Shown piece after piece: positions 1 through 10,442 of a stretch of DNA of 64,000 nt. The stretch is from the NCBI GenBank assembly GCA_949752795.1, contig CATKHW010000012.1, forward strand, positions 62,001-126,000. Direction: 5' to 3'. A program made the translations under genes and the position numbers. The notes under the pieces were generated by a model. It was not told the origin of the DNA. It was given only the letters and a program-made list of their open reading frames with translations, and searched no databases. Origin of the DNA: Hyperoodon ampullatus (lineage: Eukaryota > Chordata > Mammalia > Artiodactyla > Ziphiidae). Positions within the stretch are counted from its first letter, which is position 1. Each line of letters opens with the position of its first letter.

Positions 1-8
1 TGGCCAAG
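1..8 (+). repeat. End of a truncated preceding monomer (P0)
   Basis: The last 8 bases of the right arm of the palindrome belonging to the monomer before the window. They fix the phase of the array: the equivalent position in the next copy is 1747. Confidence 0.9.
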
Positions 9-1747
9 CAAGCAAGCTGGCAATGCAAATCTGCACTACAAAGAAGTATCACTTCCCACCGGTCAAAAGGGACATCCACAAAATGTGTAAGAACAAGAAA
101 GGCAAGACAGGCCCTGGAGAACAGGGAGCCTTGTTATGCTGATGGGCGGGATGTAAATTGCCAACTGCCTCTATGGAGGAGTGCATTCTGTTCCCTAAAA
201 CAAGTAAAGAACAGAGCTACAGAGCCAAGGGCACTACCAGTCTAGGGAATATACCTTGGGAAAACTGAAAATCAATAAGACAGAGCCACCCCAAAATTTA
301 GGGCTGCACTGCATACAAGGACCTCAACTTGGATACACCTTAAGGGTCCCAGAAAATATAAACATGGTTCAAAAAATTGTGGTACTTACGTACGATGGAA
401 TATCCCTCAGCCATGAAATCAATGTCATAAGACCAGTAGCAGCAAAATGGGTGGATTCAGGTACGATGATTCTAAGTGAAATAAGTCACACAGAAAAAGA
501 AACTTATCATAAGATATCACTTATGAAGATCCTGTAAACATGGCTACACTTGAACTGAGTTAGGAAAGATAACAGTGTCTCACATTTAGAAAACACTCTT
601 ATACCTGCTTAAGGGGGAAGGAGAGGTGGGGTGATGCATAAAACCAGAGTTTGATATAAGCACAGGTACCGTTCCAAAAACCAACTATGGAATAGACAAG
701 ACCTACACCGTCCTCAGCGAAAGGGACTCAAAACCCCATATTTCCCACAGAGGAAAATATCTGACTAGTAAGAATCTTAAAACCTATGTATTGATATGTC
801 TCCGTAAGGGAATCAAGTGTGTCTAGACTGGCATAAACATGGCAGCGAGAATCAGCTCAAACCCACTATAAAAAGGAATTTCAAAAACAAAACAAAAAAA
901 CTGGGAAATTCTTTGCAATTCCTTCAGGGTCTCTGATGAAGGCTGGAATGACCCTATCTACAACGACAGCTGGATGTGGCATAAGGAGGGACACTTGGGA
1001 CTGAGACGATTGGTGAGATTGGGTGAGCAAATGCAGACCCTTTAAAGCAATAATGCATGGCACCCATTCCATGGGTCCGAACTCTCCAGGTTGAAGGGAA
1101 TATTACTACAGCTATAACATGTGCGGGAAACCTAGAGAACGGACACACTGTGAATACGAAAGGTTTCTAAAACTCAACGCATAGTCCCTCTCCTGGTGCT
1201 CCGGTTTGACTTTCCGTCTGCTTTACTATCAACCTCCCAACTTGGAGAGACAGCCCCTTTAACCTCTTGGTTCGCACAGGTTGCCAATTTGGCAGAGGAT
1301 GAAAGGGAAGAGGGAGAACCAATGAGAGAGTAGCTGTTAGGCATTTGGACGGGCACATATCACTGTAATTTCCCGGCAGGAAGAAGAATTAACCAAATTC
1401 TCAGCCACCCACCGGGAACCAGTATAGGTCCTGAACCAAAATTTTGGACTTGCGGTCAGCTCACCAAAAGCGAGTTGAAAAATGGAGCTCAGGGGCACAG
1501 CAATTCACAAACTGGCCGAGTAATAAAGGACAACTATCGTCCAAAAATCTGTTGAGGGAAGGCAACGAGGCGGACTTGAAAGCGAGGCAGAATAGCAGGA
1601 AACAGATTTCAAGAGGTACGTTGGAATCGCCTTTAAAGCACAGGAAGAGGGGCACAACTTCGACAATGATGCACTTGGCCAAAAAGGGCGTATGCGTTTT
1701 CTCCTGAATATATTCAGGAGAAAACGCATACGCCCTTTTTGGCCAAG
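9..1747 (+). repeat. Satellite monomer M1
   Basis: Complete monomer. Markers: T in the spacer (AGCTGG near 15-20), CTCTATGG near 170, GATAACAG near 567. All three are shared with M15, 14 units downstream, so M1 and M15 are relatives. Private changes include AAGGGTCCC near 343 and TTTGCAATTCC near 913. Palindrome P1 (1674-1747) is perfect. Confidence 0.97.
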
Positions 1748-1761
1748 CAAGCAAGCGGGCA

Positions 1762-1769
1762 ATGCAAAT
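1762..1769 (+). promoter_or_regulatory. Octamer motif ATGCAAAT beside the palindrome
   Basis: A perfect POU-factor octamer 15 bp after the end of the preceding palindrome. It comes from the conserved L1 ORF2 sequence and is intact in all monomers I checked except M30 (ATGCAAAC). Binding is possible but not shown. Confidence 0.25.
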
Positions 1770-2276
1770 CTGCACTACAAAGAAGTATCATTTCCCACCG
1801 GTCAAAAGGGACATCCACAAAATGTGTAAGAACAAGAAAGGCAAGACAGGCCCTGGAGAACAGGGAGCCTTGTTATGCTGATGGGCGGGATGTAAATTGC
1901 CAACTGCCTCTCTGGAGGAGTGCATTCTGTTCCCTAAAACAAGTAAAGAACAGAGCTACAGAGCCAAGGGCACTACCAGTCTAGGGAATATACCTTGGGA
2001 AAACTGAAAATCAATAAGACAGAGCCACCCCAAAATTTAGGGCTGCACTGCATACAAGGACCTCAACTTGGATACACCTTAAGTATCCCAGAAAATATAA
2101 ACATGGTTCAAAAAATTGTGGTACTTACGTACGATGGAATATCCCTCAGCCATGAAATCAATGTCATAAGACCAGTAGCAGCAAAATGGGTGGATTCAGG
2201 TACGATGATTCTAAGTGAAATAAGTCACACAGAAAAAGAAACTTATCATAAGATATCACTTATGAAGATCCTGTAA
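1762..2276 (+). pseudogene. Decayed C-terminal part of L1 ORF2 (M2)
   Basis: Relic of the ORF2 protein's C-terminal region. In the ancestral frame the start reads MQICTTKKYHFPPV, matching the MQIKTT..YHL.PV block of L1 ORF2. It has in-frame stops (TGA near 1879, TAA near 2015) and at least one net 1-bp loss near 2155-2175. After that shift, the last 32 or so residues are open and match ORF2: AAKWVD, ILSEISHTEKE and HKISL correspond to AATWMD, ILSEVSQTEKD and HMISL. The TAA at 2274-2276 sits where the ORF2 stop is expected. The 93-codon frame 1995-2276 begins at TTG, and only its C-terminal third follows the ORF2 frame. The same frame recurs in all 37 copies and is interrupted only in M18. It is a relic, not a gene. 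Confidence 0.82.
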
Positions 2277-2609
2277 ACATGGCTACACTTGAACTGAGTT
2301 AGGAAAGAGAACAGTGTCTCACATTTAGAAAACACTCTTATACCTGCTTAAGGGGGAAGGAGAGGTGGGGTGATGCATAAAACCAGAGTTTGATATAAGC
2401 ACAGGTACCGTTCCAAAAACCAACTATGGAATAGACAAGACCTACACCGTCCTCAGCGAAAGGGACTCAAAACCCCATATTTCCCGCAGAGGAAAATATC
2501 TGACTAGTAAGAATCTTAAAACCTATGTATTGATATGTCTCCGTAAGGGAATCAAGTGTGTCTAGACTGGCATAAACATGGCAGCGAGAATCAGCTCAAA
2601 CCCACTATA
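2277..2609 (+). mobile_element. L1 3' UTR remnant (M2)
   Basis: Follows the ORF2 stop and aligns by eye to the ungulate-type L1 3' UTR: TTTAGAAAAC near 2322, the G-rich tract at 2352-2370, AAGCACAGGTACC near 2397, AAGAATCTTAAAACC near 2509, GATATGTCTCCGTAAGGG near 2532, and the terminal ACCCACTATAAAAAGG block. Confidence 0.75.
2352..2370 (+). other. G-rich tract of the L1 3' UTR
   Basis: Runs of 5, 2, 2 and 4 G separated by 1-3 bases. L1 3' UTRs typically contain a G-rich polypurine tract at this place. At best it could form a two-layer quadruplex. M13, M35 and M37 change one G here to C. Confidence 0.6.
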
Positions 2610-2615
2610 AAAAGG
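2606..2615 (+). promoter_or_regulatory. TATA-like motif TATAAAAAGG
   Basis: A good match to a TATA box in every monomer, arising within the L1 terminal 3' UTR. No initiator or start site is evident, so promoter activity is speculative. Confidence 0.2.
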
Positions 2616-2617
2616 AA

Positions 2618-2639
2618 TTTCAAAAACAAAACAAAAAAA
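2618..2639 (+). other. A-rich tail of the L1 fragment
   Basis: A runs broken by two C (A5 C A4 C A7 pattern) ending at 2639, directly after the L1 3' UTR. This marks the 3' end of the insertion. Its length is constant in all copies, although such runs usually slip. Confidence 0.75.
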
Positions 2640-3412
2640 CTGGGAAATTCTTTACAATTCCTTCAGGGTCTCTGATGAAAGCTGGAATGACCCTATCTAC
2701 AACGACAGCTGGATGTGGCATAAGGAGGGACACTTGGGACTGAGACGATTGGTGAGATTGGGTAAGCAAATGCAGACCCTTTAAAGCAATAATGCATGGC
2801 ACCCATTCCATGGGTCCGAACTCTCCAGGTTGAAGGGAATATTACTACAGCTATAACATGTGCGGGAAACCTAGAGAACGGACACACTGTGAATACGAAA
2901 GGTTTCTAAAACTCAACGCATAGTCCCTCTCCTGGTGCTCCGGTTTGACTTTCCGTCTGCTTTACTATCAACCTCCCAACTTGGAGAGACAGCCCCTTTA
3001 ACCTCTTGGTTCGCACAGGTTGCCAATTTGGCAGAGGATGAAAGGGAAGAGGGAGAACCAATGAGAGAGTAGCTGTTAGGCATTTGGACGGGCACATATC
3101 ACTGTAATTTCCCGGCAGGAAGAAGAATTAACCAAATTCTCAGCCACCCACCGGGAACCAGTATAGGTCCTGAACCAAAATTTTGGACTTGCGGTCAGCT
3201 CACCAAAAGCGAGTTGAAAAATGGAGCTCAGGGGCACAGCAATTCACAAACTGGCCGAGTAATAAAGGACAACTATCGTCCAAAAATCTGTTGAGGGAAG
3301 GCAACGAGGCGGACTTGAAAGCGAGGCAGAATAGCAGGAAACAGATTTCAAGAGGTACGTTGGAATCGCCTTTAAAGCACAGGAAGAGGGGCACAACTTC
3401 GACAATGATGCA
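2640..3412. repeat. Unidentified half of the monomer (M2)
   Basis: About 773 bp between the L1 tail and the palindrome. I recognise no transposon, tRNA, LTR or gene. The frames on the minus strand (up to 104-124 codons, reaching through the palindrome) differ in length between copies, have no recognisable domain and mostly start at non-ATG codons. Small symmetrical motifs lie inside: ACCCAT-TCC-ATGGGT near 2800-2814, TGCCAATTTGGCA at 3021-3033 and CCAAAATTTTGG at 3175-3186. AATAAA occurs at 3261-3266. It may be the original satellite sequence into which, or next to which, the L1 landed. Confidence 0.6.
3175..3186. repeat. 12-bp perfect palindrome CCAAAATTTTGG
   Basis: A self-complementary dodecamer, seen in each monomer I read (1436-1447 in M1). 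AT-rich core; no known function. Confidence 0.6.
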
Positions 3413-3486
3413 CTTGGCCAAAAAGGGCGTATGCGTTTTCTCCTGAATATATTCAGGAGAAAACGCATACGCCCTTTTTGGCCAAG
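3413..3486. repeat. 74-bp perfect palindrome P2 (reference)
   Basis: Two 37-bp arms with no loop, centred between 3449 and 3450 in GAATA|TATTC. Outer edges are CTTGGCCAAAAAGGGCG and its complement. Symmetry stops abruptly at both ends. It sits at the junction of the unidentified half with the next unit's L1 fragment. Of the 36 complete copies (P1 at 1674-1747, then every unit), I count 24 perfect and 12 with one or more arm differences. As single strand or RNA it would form a 37-bp hairpin apart from the tight turn. Confidence 0.95.
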
Positions 3487-5225
3487 CAAGCAAGCGGGCA
3501 ATGCAAATCTGCACTACAAAGAAGTATCACTTCCCACCGGTCAAAAGGGACATCCACAAAATGTGTAAGAACAAGAAAGGCAAGACAGGCCCTGGAGAAC
3601 AGGGAGCCTTGTTATGCTGATGGGCGGGATGTAAATTGCCAACTGCCTCTCTGGAGGAGTGCATTCTGTTCCCTAAAACAAGTAAAGAACAGAGCTACAG
3701 AGCCAAGGGCACTACCAGTCTAGGGAATATACCTTGGGAAAACTGAAAATCAATAAGACAGAGCCACCCCAAAATTTAGGGCTGCACTGCATACAAGGAC
3801 CTCAACTTGGATACACCTTAAGTATCCCAGAAAATATAAACATGGTTCAAAAAATTGTGGTACTTACGTACGATGGAATATCCCTCAGCCATGAAATCAA
3901 TGTCATAAGACCAGTAGCAGCAAAATGGGTGGATTCAGGTACGATGATTCTAAGTGAAATAAGTCACACAGAAAAAGAAACTTATCATAAGATATCACTT
4001 ATGAAGATCCTGTAAACATGGCTACACTTGAACTGAGTTAGGAAAGAGAACAGTGTCTCACATTTAGAAAACACTCTTATACCTGCTTAAGGGGGAAGGA
4101 GAGGTGGGGTGATGCATAAAACCAGAGTTTGATATAAGCACAGGTACCGTTCCAAAAACCAACTATGGAATAGACAAGACCTACACCGTCCTCAGCGAAA
4201 GGGACTCAAAACCCCATATTTCCCGCAGAGGAAAATATCTGACTAGTAAGAATCTTAAAACCTATGTATTGATATGTCTCCGTAAGGGAATCAAGTGTGT
4301 CTAGACTGGCATAAACATGGCAGCGAGAATCAGCTCAAACCCACTATAAAAAGGAATTTCAAAAACAAAACAAAAAAACTGGGAAATTCTTTACAATTCC
4401 TTCAGGGTCTCTGATGAAGGCTGGAATGACCCTATCTACAACGACAGCTGGATGTGGCATAAGGAGGGACACTTGGGACTGAGACGATTGGTGAGATTGG
4501 GTGAGCAAATGCAGACCCTTTAAAGCAATAATGCATGGCACCCATTCCATGGGTCCGAACTCTCCAGGTTGAAGGGAATATTACTACAGCTATAACATGA
4601 GCGGGAAACCTACAGAACGGACACACTGTGAATACGAAAGGTTTCTAAAACTCAACGCATAGTCCCTCCCCTGGTGCTCCGGTTTGACTTTCCGTCTGCT
4701 TTACTATCAACCTCCCAACTTGGAGAGACAGCCCCTTTAACCTCTTGGTTCGCACAGGTTGCCAATTTGGCAGAGGATGAAAGGGAAGAGGGAGAACCAA
4801 TGAGAGAGTAGCTGTTAGGCATTTGGACGGGCACATATCACTGTAATTTCCCGGCAGGAAGAAGAATTATCCAAATTCTCAGCCACCCACCGGGAACCAG
4901 TATAGGTCCTGAACCAAAATTTTGGACTTGCGGTCAGCTCACCAAAAGCGAGTTGAAAAATGGAGCTCAGGGGCACAGCAATTCACAAACTGGCCGAGTA
5001 ATAAAGGACAACTATCGTCCAAAAATCTGTTGAGGGAAGGCAACGAGGCGGACTTGAAAGCGAGGCAGAATAGCAGGAAACAGATTTCAAGAAGTACGTT
5101 GGAATCGCCTTTAAAGCACAGGAAGAGGGGCACAACTTCGACAATGATGCACTTGGCCAAAAAGGGCGTATGCGTTTTCTCCTGAATATATTCAGGAGAA
5201 AACGCATACGCCCTTTTTGGCCAAG
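3487..5225 (+). repeat. Satellite monomer M3
   Basis: Carries CCCTCCCCTGG near 4664 and GATGAAGGC near 4414, markers it shares with M5 and M7. Private changes include ATTATCCAAAT near 4866 and GAAGTACG near 5090. Palindrome P3 is perfect. Confidence 0.97.
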
Positions 5226-6964
5226 CAGGCAAGCGGGCAATGCAAATCTGCACTACAAAGAAGTATCACTTCCCACCGGTCAAAAGGGACATCCACAAAA
5301 TGTGTAAGAACAAGAAAGGCAAGACAGGCCCTGGAGAACAGGGAGCCTTGTTATGCTGATGGGCGGGATGTAAATTGCCAACTGCCTCTCTGGAGGAGTG
5401 CATTCTGTTCCCTAAAACAAGTAAAGAACAGAGCTACAGAGCCAAGGGCACTACCAGTCTAGGGAATATACCTTGGGAAAACTGAAAATCAATAAGACAG
5501 AGCCACCCCAAAATTTAGGGCTGCACTGCATACAAGGACCTCAACTTGGATACACCTTAAGTATCCCAGAAAATATAAACATGGTTCAAAAAATTGTGGT
5601 ACTTACGTACGATGGAATATCCCTCAGCCATGAAATCAATGTCATAAGACCAGTAGCAGCAAAATGGGTGGATTCAGGTACGATGATTCTAAGTGAAATA
5701 AGTCACACAGAAAAAGAAACTTATCATAAGATATCACTTATGAAGATCCTGTAAACATGGCTACACTTGAACTGAGTTAGGAAAGAGAACAGTGTCTCAC
5801 ATTTAGAAAACACTCTTATACCTGCTTAAGGGGGAAGGAGAGGTGGGGTGATGCATAAAACCAGAGTTTGATATAAGCACAGGTACCGTTCCAAAAACCA
5901 ACTATGGAATAGACAAGACCTACACCGTCCTCAGCGAAAGGGACTCAAAACCCCATATTTCCCGCAGAGGAAAATATCTGACTAGTAAGAATCTTAAAAC
6001 CTATGTATTGATATGTCTCCGTAAGGGAATCAAGTGTGTCTAGACTGGCATAAACATGGCAGCGAGAATCAGCTCAAACCCACTATAAAAAGGAATTTCA
6101 AAAACAAAACAAAAAAACTGGGAAATTCTTTACAATTCCTTCAGGGTCTCTGATGAAAGCTGGAATGACCCTATCTACAACGACAGCTGGATGTGGCATA
6201 AGGAGGGACACTTGGGACTGAGACGATTGGTGAGATTGGGTGAGCAAATGCAGACCCTTTAAAGCAATAATGCATGGCACCCATTCCATGGGTCCGAACT
6301 CTCCAGGTTGAAGGGAATATTACTACAGCTATAACATGTGCGGGAAACCTAGAGAACGGACACACTGTGAATACGAAAGGTTTCTAAAACTCAACGCATA
6401 GTCCCTCTCCTGGTGCTCCGGTTTGACTTTCCGTCTGCTTTACTATCAACCTCCCAACTTGGAGAGACAGCCCCTTTAACCTCTTGGTTCACACAGGTTG
6501 CCAATTTGGCAGAGGATGAAAGGGAAGAGGGAGAACCAATGAGAGAGTAGCTGTTAGGCATTTGGACGGGCACATATCACTGTAATTTCCTGGCAGGAAG
6601 AAGAATTAACCAAATTCTCAGCCACCCACCGGGAACCAGTATAGGTCCTGAACCAAAATTTTGGACTTGCGGTCAGCTCACCAAAAACGAGTTGAAAAAT
6701 GGAGCTCAGGGGCACAGCAATTCACAAACTGGCCGAGTAATAAAGGACAACTATCGTCCAAAAATCTGTTGAGGGAAGGCAACGAGGCGGACTTGAAAGC
6801 GAGGCAGAATAGCAGGAAACAGATTTCAAGAGGTACGTTGGAATCGCCTTTAAAGCACAGGAAGAGGGGCACAACTTCGCCAATGATGCACTTGGCCAAA
6901 AAGGGCGTATGCGTTTTCTCCTGAATATATTCAGGAGAAAACGCATACGCCCTTTTTGGCCAAG
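5226..6964 (+). repeat. Satellite monomer M4
   Basis: Markers TTCACACAGG near 6488 and TTTCCTGGCAGG near 6586 are shared only with M6, two units away. The spacer reads CAGGCAAG instead of CAAGCAAG, also as in M6. P4 is perfect. Confidence 0.97.
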
Positions 6965-8703
6965 CAAGCAAGCGGGCAATGCAAATCTGCACTACAAAGA
7001 AGTATCACTTCCCACCGGTCAAAAGGGACATCCACAAAATGTGTAAGAACAAGAAAGGCAAGACAGGCCCTGGAGAACAGGGAGCCTTGTTATGCTGATG
7101 GGCGGGATGTAAATTGCCAACTGCCTCTCTGGAGGAGTGCATTCTGTTCCCTAAAACAAGTAAAGAACAGAGCTACAGAGCCAAGGGCACTACCAGCCTA
7201 GGGAATATACCTTGGGAAAACTGAAAATCAATAAGACAGAGCCACCCCAAAATTTAGGGCTGCACTGCATACAAGGACCTCAACTTGGATACACCTTAAG
7301 TATCCCAGAAAATATAAACATGGTTCAAAAAATTGTGGTACTTACGTACGATGGAATATCCCTCAGCCATGAAATCAATGTCATAAGACCAGTAGCAGCA
7401 AAATGGGTGGATTCAGGTACGATGATTCTAAGTGAAATAAGTCACACAGAAAAAGAAACTTATCATAAGATATCACTTATGAAGATCCTGTAAACATGGC
7501 TACACTTGAACTGAGTTAGGAAAGAGGACAGTGTCTCACATTTAGAAAACACTCTTATACCTGCTTAAGGGGGAAGGAGAGGTGGGGTGATGCATAAAAC
7601 CAGAGTTTGATATAAGCACAGGTACCGTTCCAAAAACCAACTATGGAATAGTCAAGACCTACACCGTCCTCAGCGAAAGGGACTCAAAACCCAATATTTC
7701 CCGCAGAGGAAAATATCTGACTAGTAAGAATCTTAAAACCTATGTATTGATATGTCTCCGTAAGGGAATCAAGTGTGTCTAGACTGGCATAAACATGGCA
7801 GCGAGAATCAGCTCAAACCCACTATAAAAAGGAATTTCAAAAACAAAACAAAAAAACTGGGAAATTCTTTACAATTCCTTCAGGGTCTCTGATGAAGGCT
7901 GGAATGACCCTATCTACAACGACAGCTGGATGTGGCATAAGGAGGGACACTTGGGACTGAGACGATTGGTGAGATTGGGTGAGCAAATGCAGACCCTTTA
8001 AAGCAATAATGCATGGCACCCATTCCATGGGTCCGAACTCTCCAGGTTGAAGGGAATATTACTACAGCTATAACATGTGCGGGAAACCTAGAGAACGGAC
8101 ACAATGTGAATACGAAAGGTTTCTAAAACTCAACGCATAGTCCCTCCCCTGGTGCTCCGGTTTGACTTTCCGTCTGCTTTACTATCAACCTCCCAACTTG
8201 GAGAGACAGCCCCTTTAACCTCTTGGTTCGCACAGGTTGCCAATTTGGCAGAGGATGAAAGGGAAGAGGGAGAACCAATGAGAGAGTAGCTGTTAGGCAT
8301 TTGGACGGGCACATATCACTGTAATTTCCCGGCAGGAAGAAGAATTAACCAAATTCTCAGCCACCCACCGGGAACCAGTATAGGTCCTGAACCAAAATTT
8401 TGGACTTGCGGTCAGCTCACCAAAAGCGAGTTGAAAAATGGAGCTCAGGGGCACAGCAATTCACAAACTGGCCGAGTAATAAAGGACAACTATCGTCCAA
8501 AAATCTGTTGAGGGAAGGCAACGAGGCGGACTTGAAAGCGAGGCAGAATAGCAGGAAACAGATTTCAAGAGGTACGTTGGAATCGCCTTTAAAGCACAGG
8601 AAGAGGGGCACAACTTCGACAATGATGCACTTGGCCAAAAAGGGCGTATGCGTTTTCTCCTGAATATATTCAGGAGAAAACGCATACGCCCTTTTTGGCC
8701 AAG
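6965..8703 (+). repeat. Satellite monomer M5
   Basis: Markers CCAGCCTAGG near 7193, GAGGACAG near 7524, ACCCAATATT near 7689 and CCCTCCCCTGG near 8142 recur together in M7. Private AATAGTCAAG near 7647. P5 is perfect. Confidence 0.97.
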
Positions 8704-10442
8704 CAGGCAAGCGGGCAATGCAAATCTGCACTACAAAGAAGTATCAGTTCCCACCGGTCAAAAGGGACATCCACAAAATGTGTAAGAACAAGAAAGGCAA
8801 GACAGGCCCTGGAGAACAGGGAGCCTTGTTATGCTGATGGGCAGGATGTAAATTGCCAACTGCCTCTCTGGAGGAGTGCATTCTGTTCCCTAAAACAAGT
8901 AAAGAACAGAGCTACAGAGCCAAGGGCACTACCAGTCTAGGGAATATACCTTGGGAAAACTGAAAATCAATAAGACAGAGCCACCCCAAAATTTAGGGCT
9001 GCACTGCATACAAGGACCTCAACTTGGATACACCTTAAGTGTCCCAGAAAATATAAACATGGTTCAAAAAATTGTGGTACTTACGTACGATGGAATATCC
9101 CTCAGCCATGAAATCAATGTCATAAGACCAGTAGCAGCAAAATGGGTGGATTCAGGTACGATGATTCTAAGTGAAATAAGTCACACAGAAAAAGAAACTT
9201 ATCATAAGATATCACTTATGAAGATCCTGTAAACATGGCTACACTTGAACTGAGTTAGGAAAGAGAACAGTGTCTCACATTTAGAAAACACTCTTATACC
9301 TGCTTAAGGGGGAAGGAGAGGTGGGGTGATGCATAAAACCAGAGTTTGATATAAGCACAGGTACCGTTCCAAAAACCAACTATGGAATAGACAAGACCTA
9401 CACCGTCCTCAGCGAAAGGGACTCAAAACCCCATATTTCCCGCAGAGGAAAATATCTGACTAGTAAGAATCTTAAAACCTATGTATTGATATGTCTCCGT
9501 AAGGGAATCAAGTGTGTCTAGACTGGCATAAACATGGCAGCGAGAATCAGCTCAAACCCACTATAAAAAGGAATTTCAAAAACAAAACAAAAAAACTGGG
9601 AAATTCTTTACAATTCCTTCAGGGTCTCTGATGAAAGCTGGAATGACCCTATCTACAACGACAGCTGGATGTGGCATAAGGAGGGACACTTGGGACTGAG
9701 ACGATTGGTGAGATTGGGTGAGCAAATGCAGACCCTTTAAAGCAATAATGCATGGCACCCATTCCATGGGTCCGAACTCTCCAGGTTGAAGGGAATATTA
9801 CTACAGCTATAACATGTGCGGGAAACCTAGAGAACGGACACACTGTGAATACGAAAGGTTTCTAAAACTCAACGCATAGTCCCTCTCCTGGTGCTCCGGT
9901 TTGACTTTCCGTCTGCTTTACTATCAACCTCCCAACTTGGAGAGACAGCCCCTTTAACCTCTTGGTTCACACAGGTTGCCAATTTGGCAGAGGATGAAAG
10001 GGAAGAGGGAGAACCAATGAGAGAGTAGCTGTTAGGCACTTGGACGGGCACATATCACTGTAATTTCCTGGCAGGAAGAAGAATTAACCAAATTCTCAGC
10101 CACCCACCGGGAACCAGTATAGGTCCTGAACCAAAATTTTGGACTTGCGGTCAGCTCACCAAAAACGAGTTGAAAAATGGAGCTCAGGGGCACAGCAATT
10201 CACAAACTGGCCGAGTAATAAAGGACAACTATCGTCCAAAAATCTGTTGAGGGAAGGCAACGAGGCGGACTTGAAAGCGAGGCAGAAGAGCAGGAAACAG
10301 ATTTCAAGAGGTACGTTGGAATCGCCTTTAAAGCACAGGAAGAGGGGCACAACTTCGACAATGATGCACTTGGCCAAAAAGGGCGTATGCGTTTTCTCCT
10401 GAATATATTCAGGAGAAAACGCATACGCCCTTTTTGGCCAAG
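8704..10442 (+). repeat. Satellite monomer M6
   Basis: Partner of M4 (TTCACACAGG, TTTCCTGGCAGG, CAGGCAAG spacer). Private changes include GGGCAGGATG near 8839 and AGGCACTTGG near 10034. AGAAGAGCAGG near 10285 is shared with M8. P6 is perfect. Confidence 0.97.

Larger units (their letters stand above)
1762..2639 (+). mobile_element. 5'-truncated LINE-1 3' end, reference copy (M2); present in every monomer
   Basis: About 880 bp collinear with the 3' end of a mammalian L1: ORF2 C-terminal region, ORF2 stop, 3' UTR and A-rich tail. Recognisable segments include ATGCAAATC..ACTACA at 1762, GGGATGTAAATTG near 1888, AACAGAGCTAC near 1949, GATGGAATATCCCTCAGCC near 2132, TAAGTGAAATAAGTCACACAG near 2212 and AAGATATCACTTATG near 2250. 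The details (ISL before the stop, TCACTTAT rather than TCACTCAT) fit ungulate or cetartiodactyl L1 better than the carnivore type, judged from memory. The element is heavily substituted but shows few apparent indels. The matching segment in M1 is 23-900, and each later copy starts one unit further on. It cannot move: it lacks the 5' UTR, ORF1, and the endonuclease and reverse transcriptase domains. Confidence 0.88.
1748..3486 (+). repeat. Satellite monomer M2 (reference copy)
   Basis: Used here as the reference for sub-features. Private changes include AGTATCATTT near 1786 and GTAAGCAAATG near 2762. Palindrome P2 (3413-3486) is perfect. Confidence 0.97.

Noticed and set aside
256..537. 93-codon open frame recurring in every unit as a possible protein gene
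   Set aside because: It starts at TTG and changes register relative to L1 ORF2 midway. It is broken in M18, and its recurrence simply reflects the tandem repeat.
1674..1747. Rho-independent transcription terminator
   Set aside because: The hairpin with a T run looks similar, but the arms are 37 bp with no loop, the T run is inside the arm, and the host is not bacterial.
1461..1775. Minus-strand frames of 104-124 codons crossing the palindrome
   Set aside because: No domain, signal peptide or conserved start. Frame length varies with single substitutions between copies. Symmetry of the palindrome keeps both strands open there by chance.
1753..2650. Target-site duplication around the L1 fragment (GCGGGCAAT before, CTGGGAAAT after)
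   Set aside because: Only a loose, gapped resemblance, and the copies differ at these bases. Not enough to call a duplication.
3261..3266. AATAAA as a functional polyadenylation signal
   Set aside because: A short AT-rich hexamer is expected by chance. There is no coding sequence upstream and no GT-rich downstream element I can support.
1748..3486. CENP-B box within the monomer
   Set aside because: I looked for TTCG-N4-A-N2-CGGG on both strands. Nearby strings such as TTCGCACAGG and TTCGACAATG lack the required A and CGGG positions.
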